Origin: Bactericera cockerelli
Lineage: Eukaryota > Arthropoda > Insecta > Hemiptera > Triozidae
Reading direction: 5' to 3'
DNA: 64,000 bases
Assembly (NCBI GenBank): GCA_024516035.1
Contig: CM044964.1
Coordinates: forward strand, 28,473,778-28,537,777
Position numbers and translations under genes: made by a program. Numbering within the stretch: position 1 is the stretch's first letter; the number at the start of each line of letters is the position of its first letter. Below are positions 44,601 through 56,600 of this stretch, piece by piece. Under the pieces are notes generated by a model that was not told where the DNA came from, did no database searches, and worked only from the letters and a program-made list of their open reading frames with translations.

Positions 44601-47600
44601 ATATTAGATCAAAACTTCGTCCTATTCCTCATGACCTGTAAGGGTTCATAACATTGATCATTTAAATTGGAATAATTATAAAAGTTATCATATTTGTGTT
44701 AATCACGATGTGATGTCACAATTCATCAAACTCACCTTACTAAATTTATGCTTAACTTGGGACTCGAACCACCGACCTCCAGGTTACAAGTCCGCCGCCT
44801 TATCGATTGAACTACCGAGGTCGGAATAATTATATTGATAATAAAAAGTTGTCATATATGTGATATCAAACTAGCTTTACTAAATATTTGTTATACTTGA
44901 ACCACCGACCTCCGGCTACAAGTCGATCGAGCAAAAATAACATCAAGTCAGAGTGCATCTCAGAGCTTTTGGAGCCAGCGTCGATGGCATGTTGAATACA
45001 CCGGTTCCCTTCAGAACACCGAAGTTAAGCGACATCCAGCGAGGTTAAGACTTGGATGGGTGACCATTCAAATTCTAATTCTCGTGACGCTGGCTTTTCC
45101 CGGCCCCACTCAGGCTGGGTGAGGTCAATGTGAGTAGCAGGTTTGTGAGTTTCCTGCGAATGGAGGGTAAAACCCCCGTCGTGATATGACCATGGCAGTT
45201 GAAAGCGACGTTAAACCCCACTTAAAAAAAAAGAGCTTTTGGCCGACTACATGTCAGACAATTTCGCCAATTTGACAAGAGGTACAAAATAATGTTATTA
45301 GGTATTAGGCATTTATTTGGGAAATTTACTCAATAATTTTATTCCAGTGATTTTTTTTTTCATTTTTCGAAAAAATACCTAGGATTATTTTTATTTTAGT
45401 CTTAGAGTGTGTCCTGGAGTTGATTCTGAAAATTTCTATCACCAGAGTAAGTAGGGTTAGCTATGTAGAGCACCAGAGTAGGTAGGGTTAGCTATGAAGA
45501 GCACCAGAGTAGGTAGGGGCTATGTAGAGCACCAGAGGAGGTAGGGTTAGCTATGTAGAGCACCAGAGGAGGTAGGGTTAGCTATGTAGAGCACCAGAGT
45601 AGGTAGGGTTAGCTATGAAGAGCACCAGAGGAGGTAGGGTTAGCTATGTAGAGCACCAGAGGAGGTAGGGTTAGCTATGTAGAGTACCAGAGGAGGTAGG
45701 GTTAGCTATGTAGAGCACCAGAGGAGGTAGGGTTAGCTATGCAGAGTACCAGAGGAGGTAGGGTTAGCTATGCAGAGTACCAGAGGAGGTAGGGTTAGCT
45801 ATGCAGAGTACCAGAGGAGGTAGGGTTAGCTATGCAGAGTACCAGAGTAGGTAGGGTTAGCTATGCAGAGTACCAGAGGAGGTAGGGTTAGCTATGCAGA
45901 GTACCAGAGTAGGTAGGGTTAGCTATGCAGAGTACCAGAGTAGGTAGGGTTAGCTATGTGGAGCACCAGAGTAGGTAGGGTTAGCTATGCAGAGCACCAG
46001 AGTAGGTAGGGTTAGCTATGCAGAGCACCAGAGGAGGTAGGGTTAGCTATGTAGAGCACCAGAGTAGGTAGGGTTAGCTATGTAGAGCACCAGAGTAGGT
46101 AGGGTTAGCTATGCAGAGCACCAGAGTAGGTAGGGTTAGCTATGTAGAACGCCAGAGTAGGTAAGGTTAGCTATGTAGAGCACCAGAGTAGGTAGGGTTA
46201 GCTATGTAGAGCACCAGAGGAGGTAGGGTTAGCTATGTAGAGCACCAGAGTAAGTAGGGTTAGCTATGTAGAGCACCAGAGTAGGTAGGGTTAGCTATGA
46301 AGAGCACCAGAGTAGGTAGGGTTAGCTATGCAAAGCACCAGAGGAGGTAGGGTTAGCTATGTAGAGCACCAGAGTAGGTAGGGTTAGCTATGTAGAGCAC
46401 CAGACGTGGTAGGGTTAGCTATGTAGAGCACCAGAGTAGGTAGAGTTAGCTATGTAGAGCACCAGAGGAGGTAGGGTTAGCTATGTAGAGCACCAGGGTA
46501 GGTAGGGTTAGCTATGTAGAGCACCAGAGTAGGTAGGGTTAGCTATGTAGAGCACCAGAGGAGGTAGTGTTAGCTATGTAGAGCACCAGAGGAGGTAGTG
46601 TTAGCTATGTAGAGCACCAGACACTGCACGCGGATGAGAGATTGATTAGCCACCTTGGGTCTGCTTCTGATAACCCCGCGTCACTATCAGCCACACCGGG
46701 CGAGAAAGTTCAGATAACCGAACGCGCTGTGAACCCCACTCCACAGACATTAGCACCCGATGGACTGATAAGGCCAGCGGGGTATTGTACTCTACGGCCC
46801 GAACTTTTCATTGGTTGGGTCCAAATTTGCATAGATGGTCGAGTGGTTAGGGGGCTAGTATGTTAATGCGTTAGTATGTTGAGTTTTTAAGGCGCTTTTA
46901 AACCAATGGACTTTTATGTGAAGATGTTAATGCGCTAAGTGGTTAAGGCGCTAGTATGTCTAGACGCTGGTGGTCTGTGTTGTAGCTTGCCCATCCCGCA
47001 ATATTTCCTATTTAGGTGGCGGGCTATTACGAGCGCACCGGAGGGTATCTCTTATCTTAATATATAAATGTCAAAGTCACTGACTGATCATCGCTCTACA
47101 GCCCAAACCGTAAGTCCTAGGAAGCTGAAATTTGGTAGGTAGCTTTGTCTTATGGTCTAGATGTGTAATAAGACGGGATTTTTCGAAATTCCCACTACAA
47201 CACCTGCCATTGGCGAAAAAGGACTTTTTGCTTTCACGGCCATGCCTCGGCCCGCAAAGCGGGCGAGAGCCCGCTAGTAAAACTATGTAACCAAACTTTG
47301 AAAACTCATTTTTGGTCGGCGCGGGGTTCAAACCCGAGAGCTACTGAATGGCGAGGAAATATCTTACCACTGAGATTATCTCGGCTACCACCTAACCCTC
47401 AGAATCTTATTATTATATTGTCATAATCTCAAAAAAAAATAGGAAAAATTCATGCATTGAGTCGGATTCGAACCAACGGATCCCTACGCTACCTGGATTA
47501 CCAGACTAGCGCACTAACCACTTGACTATCAACGCCTTTAACCTTTACTCTACTCCGTTACCGACACTAGTGAGAGAATAGCCTAGTGATAAGAGAGATG

Positions 47601-50600
47601 ATTGTTTTACATAATAGTTCCAGATAAGAAGAGCTAGACACTGCAGTTCAAACAAACGGACCTGGAATTTCAATTCCGTAGAAGTCACCATGGCCGAGTT
47701 AGTTAGCGCTATGCCACGCATGGTGACCTGGGTTCGATCCCCAGAGGAGCAGGATTTTTTCTACTCTGTACTTTGATGGTGGGGGTACACTCATAACTCG
47801 TGAGGCAAAATGAGTAACTGCTTTAAGATCCGTTGATCCCACCCAAAATTTTCCTCATTTATTTAAGAATATGACCACGAAATAATAAGACTCTGTGGGT
47901 TATAAAAGTGGTAGAAACTGCAACTTCGCCAGGTGGTTACCTTCCATTAAAGAGTATAATTATTATATAAAAAAAATATTAATTCTTTTGGCTTTTATTT
48001 TTAAACGGTTATCGTGTTTGCGTCAGTCACCAGAGACCCGCGAGTAAAGCATAAGAGATGGAAATCTACAATATTGAAAAACATCAAGTGCGTTTGCAAA
48101 CGCGTTCTGTGAAAAATAACATCTTGTTTAGTGTGAGTTTAACGACACATGATGAGTAATGAGTAGCCTCAGCGCATTATTTCTTAAGGGTACCTACCTC
48201 TTTCAAGTATATTTTTAATTTTTAATCCAGGGTATTTTTAATTTTTAAAATTCCCTGAATTTTTTTTTTTTTTTTTAATTGAAGATTTTTCCTGTCTCTC
48301 AAATATGTAACAACAAAGTGATAAGAGCTATGATGAGACTCGATGATTATTATTATTATTTTACATAATAGTTTAAGATAAGGGGACTTGCCATAGGTAC
48401 TAGTTCAAGGAATCTCAAAATGGACCTAACGGCATGAACTAACGTGACCGTTGTTGCATTTTTCGAAGAAAAACAAAAATAGCAAATATTTATTTCAGTC
48501 TTAACTCCTCGAGTTGATTGTGATATTTTCTAAAAATAAAATGTGGACACTCTGGACAGTGGAGCCTGGATATACTGGACTCGGATATAATAGAAACCTC
48601 TTTACAATGTCTGTCCCGGTAGCTCAGTGGTCTATCTATCTATATTCTATTATATTAAAGTGGTGTTTTTCAACTTTTTAGTTATATACACCAGCTCAGT
48701 GGTAAAGGCGGCACTCTGTGAATCCAGAGATTCCAGAGGTCGCGGGTTCGAAACCCAGCCTGGACATGACAAGTTATCCTCCCGTTTGGGATTTTTACCA
48801 CATAATAATATGTCTTGGGCTTACTGCTGGAATAAGAGGACTTCAATAGTCCTAATCGGGAATTATAAATAAGGCGATACTATTATTATTATTACAATAG
48901 AGAAAATTTCAGGTCCCTGCGTCACCTGTTTATGTGTAATAGAGAACTGACTATATTGAATCTTCTTTTTTTACTCTATCTTATCCCGCTTGAGCAGGGT
49001 CGACGTTGTTCAACCTCATGGTTGAGGTTGGTTGGTTTTGGCAAAACATTTTACGGCTGGTTGCCCTTCCTAGCCGCCAACGATTCTATTTGATTTAACG
49101 CCCTGGATTAGGACGGGGGGTTTTACCCTCCATTCGCTGGGAATCGTACCAGCTACCCACATTAACCTCACCCAGACTGGGTAGGGCCAGAAATGCTAGC
49201 CTCACATGTACGGAGGGAACAGAATTTTCTGTGTGAAAAATCTGCACCGACCGGAAATCGAACTCAGGATCTCTGGACTACGGGCAGTAGTCACAACCGT
49301 TACGCCACGGAGGCTGGCAACTGCCTACATTGAATAGGTACCTCCTTACGATAGATATTTTGCTCTGTCCCTTGGGTTCTATTACAACCGGGTTCCACTG
49401 TAGATAGGTATCTATTTTTTTTTAAATTTGTACATACAAATTGAAGAAATATAATTAATAAAGAAAAAGACAAAACTCACCATCAGCAGGGGTCATGATT
49501 CCGTCGTGTAGCATCGTGGCAATGCCTCCCGCCAGACCTGTGGAACAGACAACAACTTGCTATTATTGACCACCAACACAATCAGACAACAACTTGCTAT
49601 TATTGACCACCAACACAATCAGAACAGACTTGGTATTATTGACCACCAACACAATCAGACCAGACTTGGTATTATTGACCACCAACACAATCAGACCAGA
49701 TTTCGTGTTGTTGACCACCAAAACAAACATAGCCGGGGTTGAGTGGCACAGAACGCCTCAACCTGCAGCGTAGTCCCAGATGGCAAATAATAACTTTTTT
49801 TTTCTTAGTGTTTTTATATCACACATTTAGTGCGTAAAGCAGAATCAAAGGACTTTTTACCATTTAATATACATTGTACGAGTATTGTGTTGCTCCATAA
49901 TTCCGCCACTGGTCGCTGCTCAAATCAAAGCAGCTACTCATTTTTCCTCACGAGGTATGAGTGGACCCCGAACATCCGAGTACAGAGCAGAAAAATCCTG
50001 CCCCGCTGGGGATCGAACCCAGGTCACCAAGCGTGCAATGCCTAGTGCGCTAACTCGCTCCGCGACGTCACTCCGGATTACAAACTTATATAAATTTATA
50101 TAAATCCGAAATTTATATAAAGTTATCATAATTATATGTGGTAATCACTTTCGTGATATCACAATTACTCAAACTCGCTTTACTAAATCTACGCTGAAAC
50201 CAGGACTTGAACCACCGACCTCCAGGTTACAAGTTCGCCGCCTTATCGATCAAGCTACTGAGGTCGGTTCCGAAATTTATATAAATTTATATCAGTAGCC
50301 TGATCGATAAGGCGGCGGACTTGTAACCTGGAGGTCGGTAGTTCGAGTCTCGGGCTCGGTAAGCCCCGGCAGCACAAGCAGTAGATTGGGTTTACCGCGG
50401 GAATAATGGGACTTCAATCAGGCGCGGCCGGTGGGAAAATGTTTTGGGGGTGCTGCCACATAAACTGGACTAAAATGGGACTTATATTAAAGTCGCTCTT
50501 TCAGTATTTGAAGAGTTTGAGTTTGTTTACCATGCCCCAATCATAAAAATTATGCATTAATTATTCTAGAAGTCACCGTGGCAGAGTGAGTTAGCGCGCT

Positions 50601-53600
50601 AGGCATTGCACGCACGGTGACCTGGGTTCGATCCCCAGCGGGGCAAGAGTTTTTCTGCTCTGTACTTGGATGTTCGGGTTCCACTCATACCTCGTGAGGA
50701 AAAATGAGTATTACTTGTATGAGTAACGACTAGTGACGGCATTACCAGAGTTGAAAGAAATTAATGTAATAGATTCGAAAAGTAAAGGAGGCTCTTAGTA
50801 ATGCTGCGCTACTCACAAAAATTGTGAAGAGGCCTAGAGCTTCACCACAAATAAAACCATACATACATACTACTGTTGGAATTATTTCTTTGTACTATAG
50901 GAATCCATCGAATTATTCGTTGGAATAAAATTGATTAAATCTGGAAATAGGAAATGCTTGTAAATGTAAATGGAAATAGTAGAGGTACTCATGTTTCTTG
51001 ATAACGCAACTTCTAGATTCTAGACTCCTAGCTTAGTTCAATGAATGTGACTGTGTGTCTAGTAGTCACCTTGACCTAGCGGTAGTATGTGCTCGGCTTG
51101 CACTCCAAGTGACCCGGGTTCGAATCCCGGCGGGGTCGGAATTTTTTCGGCTCTGTACTTTGGATGTCGGGGCCTACCCTAGCCTCGTGAGGCCAATTGG
51201 GGTAGTTGTAGAGTGGGCAGCGAACAGTGGCGGCATTACGATACAGGAATATGATGGTTGGTTGGAAATATGATGCATTAGCATTAGTTCTCGTAAAGTC
51301 GATGCTACCCACTAAACATTGTGACATAGTAACACGAATAATTAGCTCTTTATCCTATTTCGCTGGCACTGCTATCAGGGACATAGAATGTATTAATACC
51401 TAATGTACAGATCTCGATATTGTCTATTCCGGTAGCTCAGTGGTCTGGTAATCCAGAAGTGGCGGGTTCGAAACACAGCCAGGACAAGTTATTCTCCCAT
51501 TTGGGATTCTAATCACATGATAATACGTCTTGGGCTTACTGCAAGAATAATGGGACTCATTAGTCTTGGTGGGGCAGTGTTCACAAGGCGATGTTATGAC
51601 AGTCAACAGAACGATTCCCGGGGCAAATTTACCTCTCTATAAGTGACAATGACTTCTTTAAAATAGAAAACTGGATATAAGAGGAAAAAACCTTTCGGTA
51701 CCTTGAGTTCTCTCATATCTAGGTTTGACTGTGTTACTATATTACCAAATGATGATAATGGGCAAAGAATAGATACTATCAGCCGTGAATCCATCGTATT
51801 GAGTATGCATATTGAATTTGAATCGATTAAAGGTCAAACAACCAAGCTCACCATATCTACCGGCCGGTAGGTACAACAAGTGAGCTACAGTGGCTTCATG
51901 CATGCTTATCACTTATAGCCATCATAATTATATGCTACAGATTAATTTGACAAACTTTTTGAAACTTGGAATATCTATTTTGTAAAAAATACCTACAGTC
52001 GACTCCAAATATAAGAGAACTCAAGTTACCGGAAATTTTTTCTCTTATTTCCAGGTTACTCTTAGAAAGATGTTATATTTCCTTGTACAGAGGTAAATTG
52101 GACCTGGAAATTATTCTCTTATATCCAGGTTACTCTTATAAAGAGGTTATTTTTCCTTGTACAGAGGTAAATTGGACCTGGAAAATATTCTCTTATATCC
52201 AGGTTACTCTTATAAAGAGGTTATTTTTCCTTGTACAGAGGTAAATTGGACCTGGACATTGTTGTCTTATATCCAGGTGTCTCTTATAAAGAGGTTATTT
52301 TTCCTTGTACAGAGGTAAATTGGACCTGGAAATTATTCTCTTATATACAGGTTTCTCTTATAAAGAGGTTATTTTTCCTTGTACAGAGGTAAATTGAACC
52401 TGGAAATTATTCTCTTATATCCAGGTTTGACTTTATGTCCAGTTTCAGTGGACCTAGTACATCCATGTACAGAGTAAAAGTAAAATCTAAAATGGAAGGA
52501 TAACTTGTCATGTCCCGGCTGGATTTCGAACCCGCGACCTCTGGAATCCCTGGATTCACAGAGTGCCGCCTTTACCACTGAGCTACCCGGACAGACAAAG
52601 AGAGATATAAGTGAATCCCGGACATCCAAATACAGAACAGAAAAATTTCTGCCCAGCTGGGGATCAAACCCAGGTCACTGTGCGTGCAAGCCCATTGCGC
52701 TACACCTCTCAGCCAGGGTGACTAGTAATAATAATAATAATAATGATCTTTATTTTTTTTATCTTTTGAATATACATTTTTGTGTTCCCATGAAGTACTA
52801 TAGTGCCTAGGATAAGAATTGAATGTATCCTATACGGTACGTATACGGGGATTGGATTCAATTGATGTTGTTGTTGTTATAGCATCAGGCATAGCAGCTG
52901 AATAGTTTAGATTGTCTCTCACCAGATTAACAACTAGGTACACAATAGTCCTTTTATGTTGTCTGCGTTCTATTGATTCCAGTTTTGGAAATTCGCCAAC
53001 GTATTTTCCAAGCTCTCTTGTCCTGTCACAATTATTATTCGACGGGTATGTTTAGAAATCAAATTTGAACAGGCTGATAAATGTAAAAAGTGATTGCAGC
53101 CCTCAGACAGTGAATCAATATGTTGTCAATCACATTACCGATGATTTTGATAATTTGGCAAGGCTTAGACCATATTCAAGCATAGCTGCAGCATGGATCG
53201 CTAACTTACAGAGCATGGATCACATTCTTACAGAGCATGGATCACATTCTTACAGAGCATGGATCACATTCTTATAGAGCATGACTCACTCACTTACAGA
53301 GCATGGCTCACTCACTCACAGAGTATGGATCACTCACACTCACAGAACATGGATCACTTACTTACAGAGAATGGATCACTCACTCAAAGAGCATGGATCT
53401 CTTACTCACAGAGGATGGATATATCTCTTACAGAGCACGAATCACTCAATTACAGAGCATGAATCACTCACTTACACAGGACAAATCACTTAATTACAGA
53501 GCATGGATCACTCACTGACGGAGCACGGATCACTGACTTACAAAGCACGGATCACTCACTCACAGAGCATGGATCACTCACTCACAGAGCGTGGATCAGT

Positions 53601-56600
53601 CACTCACAGAGCATGGACCACTCACTCACAGAGCATGGATCACTCACTCACAGAGCGTGGATCAGTCACTCACAGAGCATGGATCACTCACTCACAGAGC
53701 ATGGATCACTCACTCACAGAGCACGGATCACTCACTCACAGAGCATGGATCACTCACTCACAGATCATGGATCACTCACTCACAGAGCGTGGATCACTCA
53801 CTCACAGAGCACGGATCATTCACTCACAGAGCATGGATCACTCACTCACAGAGCATGGATCACTCACTCACAGAGCATGGATCACTCACCGTAGCCCACG
53901 TTGTTGTTGATGAGCGACTGACTCGTGAAGTTCTCCTTGAGATACTCGTAGCAGGAGAAGTACAGAGCATGGGCGGGGGCCGCCCCCAGTATCACCGCAT
54001 TGACGCCCCTCAAGGGCCGCAGCACGCCCTCCTGGGCGACCATGCCCCTCAGTACCTCGCCCATCCCTCGGCCCACGGGCGAACTGCTCGTCAGACTTTG
54101 CATTCGCGTCTGAAACAAAAAATAATAGGTACTTTTTAGTTAGTGGAAGGTAGTCAGTGAACGAGTGGATTTTTTTTAAATAAATAAAATTATTAATGAA
54201 TAATATACAAAATAAATTATTTATTTATTATGGAGATATTGTCTACTTTATTGGACAATTTAACAAACATGCCTAAATACAAGATTCCTAACTATTTCCT
54301 AAAGAAATACATGATCTTTTCTTTTCTTGTTTATATGTATATTAAATAATATACAAAATAAATAGATAAATTATTTATTTATTATGGAGATATTGTCTAC
54401 TTTAATAGACAATTTAACAAACAAGCTTAAATTTAAGATTCCTAACTATTTCCTAAAGAAATACACGATCTTTTCTTTTCTTGTTTATATTGTTCTAAAT
54501 TTTGTATTCTAATTTTTATAACTACTTGTAACTATGTACATATTTATGTCCTATTAATAAAGAGTTACATAACAACAACAACAACAACAACACAAGAAGA
54601 AACTACATAGATCCACCAGCGCGCAGCAGTTGTTACGAGGCTGGCGGGGTGGGGGGGATTGACATGAATACACCAGGGAGGGGGTGGGGGGGAGACATGA
54701 ATACACTAGGGGGGGAGGGGGGGGGGGAGTGACATGAATACACCAGGGGGGGTGTCCGCCGAACGGCCGCGAGGTGCATTATTTTTAGACACACATCACA
54801 TGTTCGTTCGATGCCTACGTAAGCGGGGGGAAACGTTGCACCTTGGGTTATTTATTAATGCTATTACCGACCTCCCGGATCAATTCAATTCAATTCATGT
54901 TTTATTGATGTTTTTCAATCTTAATATATAAATGTCAAAGTCACTGACTGACTGACTGATCATCGCTCTACAGCCCAAACCGTAATACCTAGAGCGAGCT
55001 GAAATTTGGTAGGTAGCTTTGTCTTATAGTCTAGATGTGCAATAAGACGGGATTTTTCGAAATTCCCACTACAACACCTGCCATTGGCGAAAAAGGATTT
55101 TTTTGCTTTCACGGCCATGCCTCGGCCCGCAAAGCGGGCGACAGCCCGCTAGTATAAAATAATTGTTAAACACAAGTCAAGAAGAAAATAAAATAATACA
55201 TACATAAATCTATCTATATCTATAAAATGTCTACTTTTATCTTGATCTACTTTTAGCCTCCAGTAGCTTGATCGAATTGAATATAAGCTCTCTTGTTTCC
55301 GGCCCTGACCAGGCTGGGTGAGGTTAAGTGGGGTAGCTGGTACGATGCTCTTATATCCACAGGTTCGACTGTATTGGATAGAGGGTATCTTTACCACTGA
55401 GCTAATAATAATAATAATAATATCGCCTGCCCGATTGGGACTACACTGAGGCACAAATTTAGCGGAACGGGTAGGTATTTTCTCATATAACGTGTGTATT
55501 TCTTGTTGGACAAAAGCATTTTTCATATTTTTTCTAATTGAGGAAATCACACAAAAATTGGTACAGAGATAGCAAAGACATGAAAGCCAATTTTCAAAAT
55601 TGAATAAAGTACTTGTCACTGTCGATCTTTCCTATACAGGGTGTAGAAAAAAAACTGTTTTTCAATGATTTCTTCAAAATTCATTATTTTGGATTCAGAG
55701 GAATAGTGACGTGTCCATCAAGGCTCAACATTTTTGAGACAAGAAGGAATGAGGATCAATACATAAAGCAAGACAATATTACTCTTAATCCAAAATAATG
55801 AATTTTGAAAAAATCATTGAAAAACAGTTTTTTTTCTACACCCTGTATGGGAAAGGTCGACAATGACAAGCACTTCATTCAATTATGAAAATTGGCCTTC
55901 ATGTTTTTGCTATCTCTGTACCAATTTTTGTGTGATTTCCTCAATTAGAAAAAATATGAAAAATGCTTTTGTCCAACAAGAAATACACACGTTATATGAG
56001 AAAATACCTACCCGTTCCGCTAAATTTGTGCCTCAGTGTATTTAGTCCCATTATTCCAGCAGTAAGCCCCAACACGTATTATTATGTGGTAAAAATCCAA
56101 ATTGGGAGGATAACTTGTCACGTCCCGGCTGGGTTTCGAACACGCAACCTCTAAAATCTCTGGATTCACAGAGTGCCGCCTTTAGTACTGAGCTACCGGG
56201 ACAGGCCGGGATAAAGGGTATCTTTATAATAATAATAATAAGCCCGGTATACAGTATACACCCTTTTCAAAGTATGGGCCTCCCTTATATGAGTTTATTT
56301 TTTATGGTTGTATACTTCAAAATATTAAAATATTTGATAACTACATTATTATTAAATATATTTCATCTTAAATTTTCAACACTTTTTTTAGGGTATCTTT
56401 ACCACTGGGCTAATCGTGTGCTCTCATGAAAACCTTTTATTCGACCAATTGCCTACACAAACAGCAGAGGCATTCATGGAAGTATAGCTCACTGCGGGGT
56501 TTCCCACAGGTCAGCAAATTACCATAAGTGTCAGGGCCAGTGCTACTATTACGCGGCGATCTTTCTCTCTCGGTAAGTTTACGAATTACGGAGCCAGCCT

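Noticed and set aside
44985..45065. 5S rRNA gene
   Set aside because: 5S-like but diverged and fused to a SINE body; a 5S-derived SINE is a better reading.
45435..46625. Interstitial telomere repeat
   Set aside because: GGGTTAG occurs once per 31-bp unit; it is not a tandem TTAGG or TTAGGG array.
53065..54139. Plus-strand open frames with [17 protein letters not shown] repeats
   Set aside because: Translation of the 22-bp minisatellite next to mitoferrin exon 2.
55149..55619. 156-residue minus-strand open frame and its near copy at 55863-56045
   Set aside because: Both lie in the arms of the foldback MITE and SINE; they are the same sequence read from the two inverted arms.
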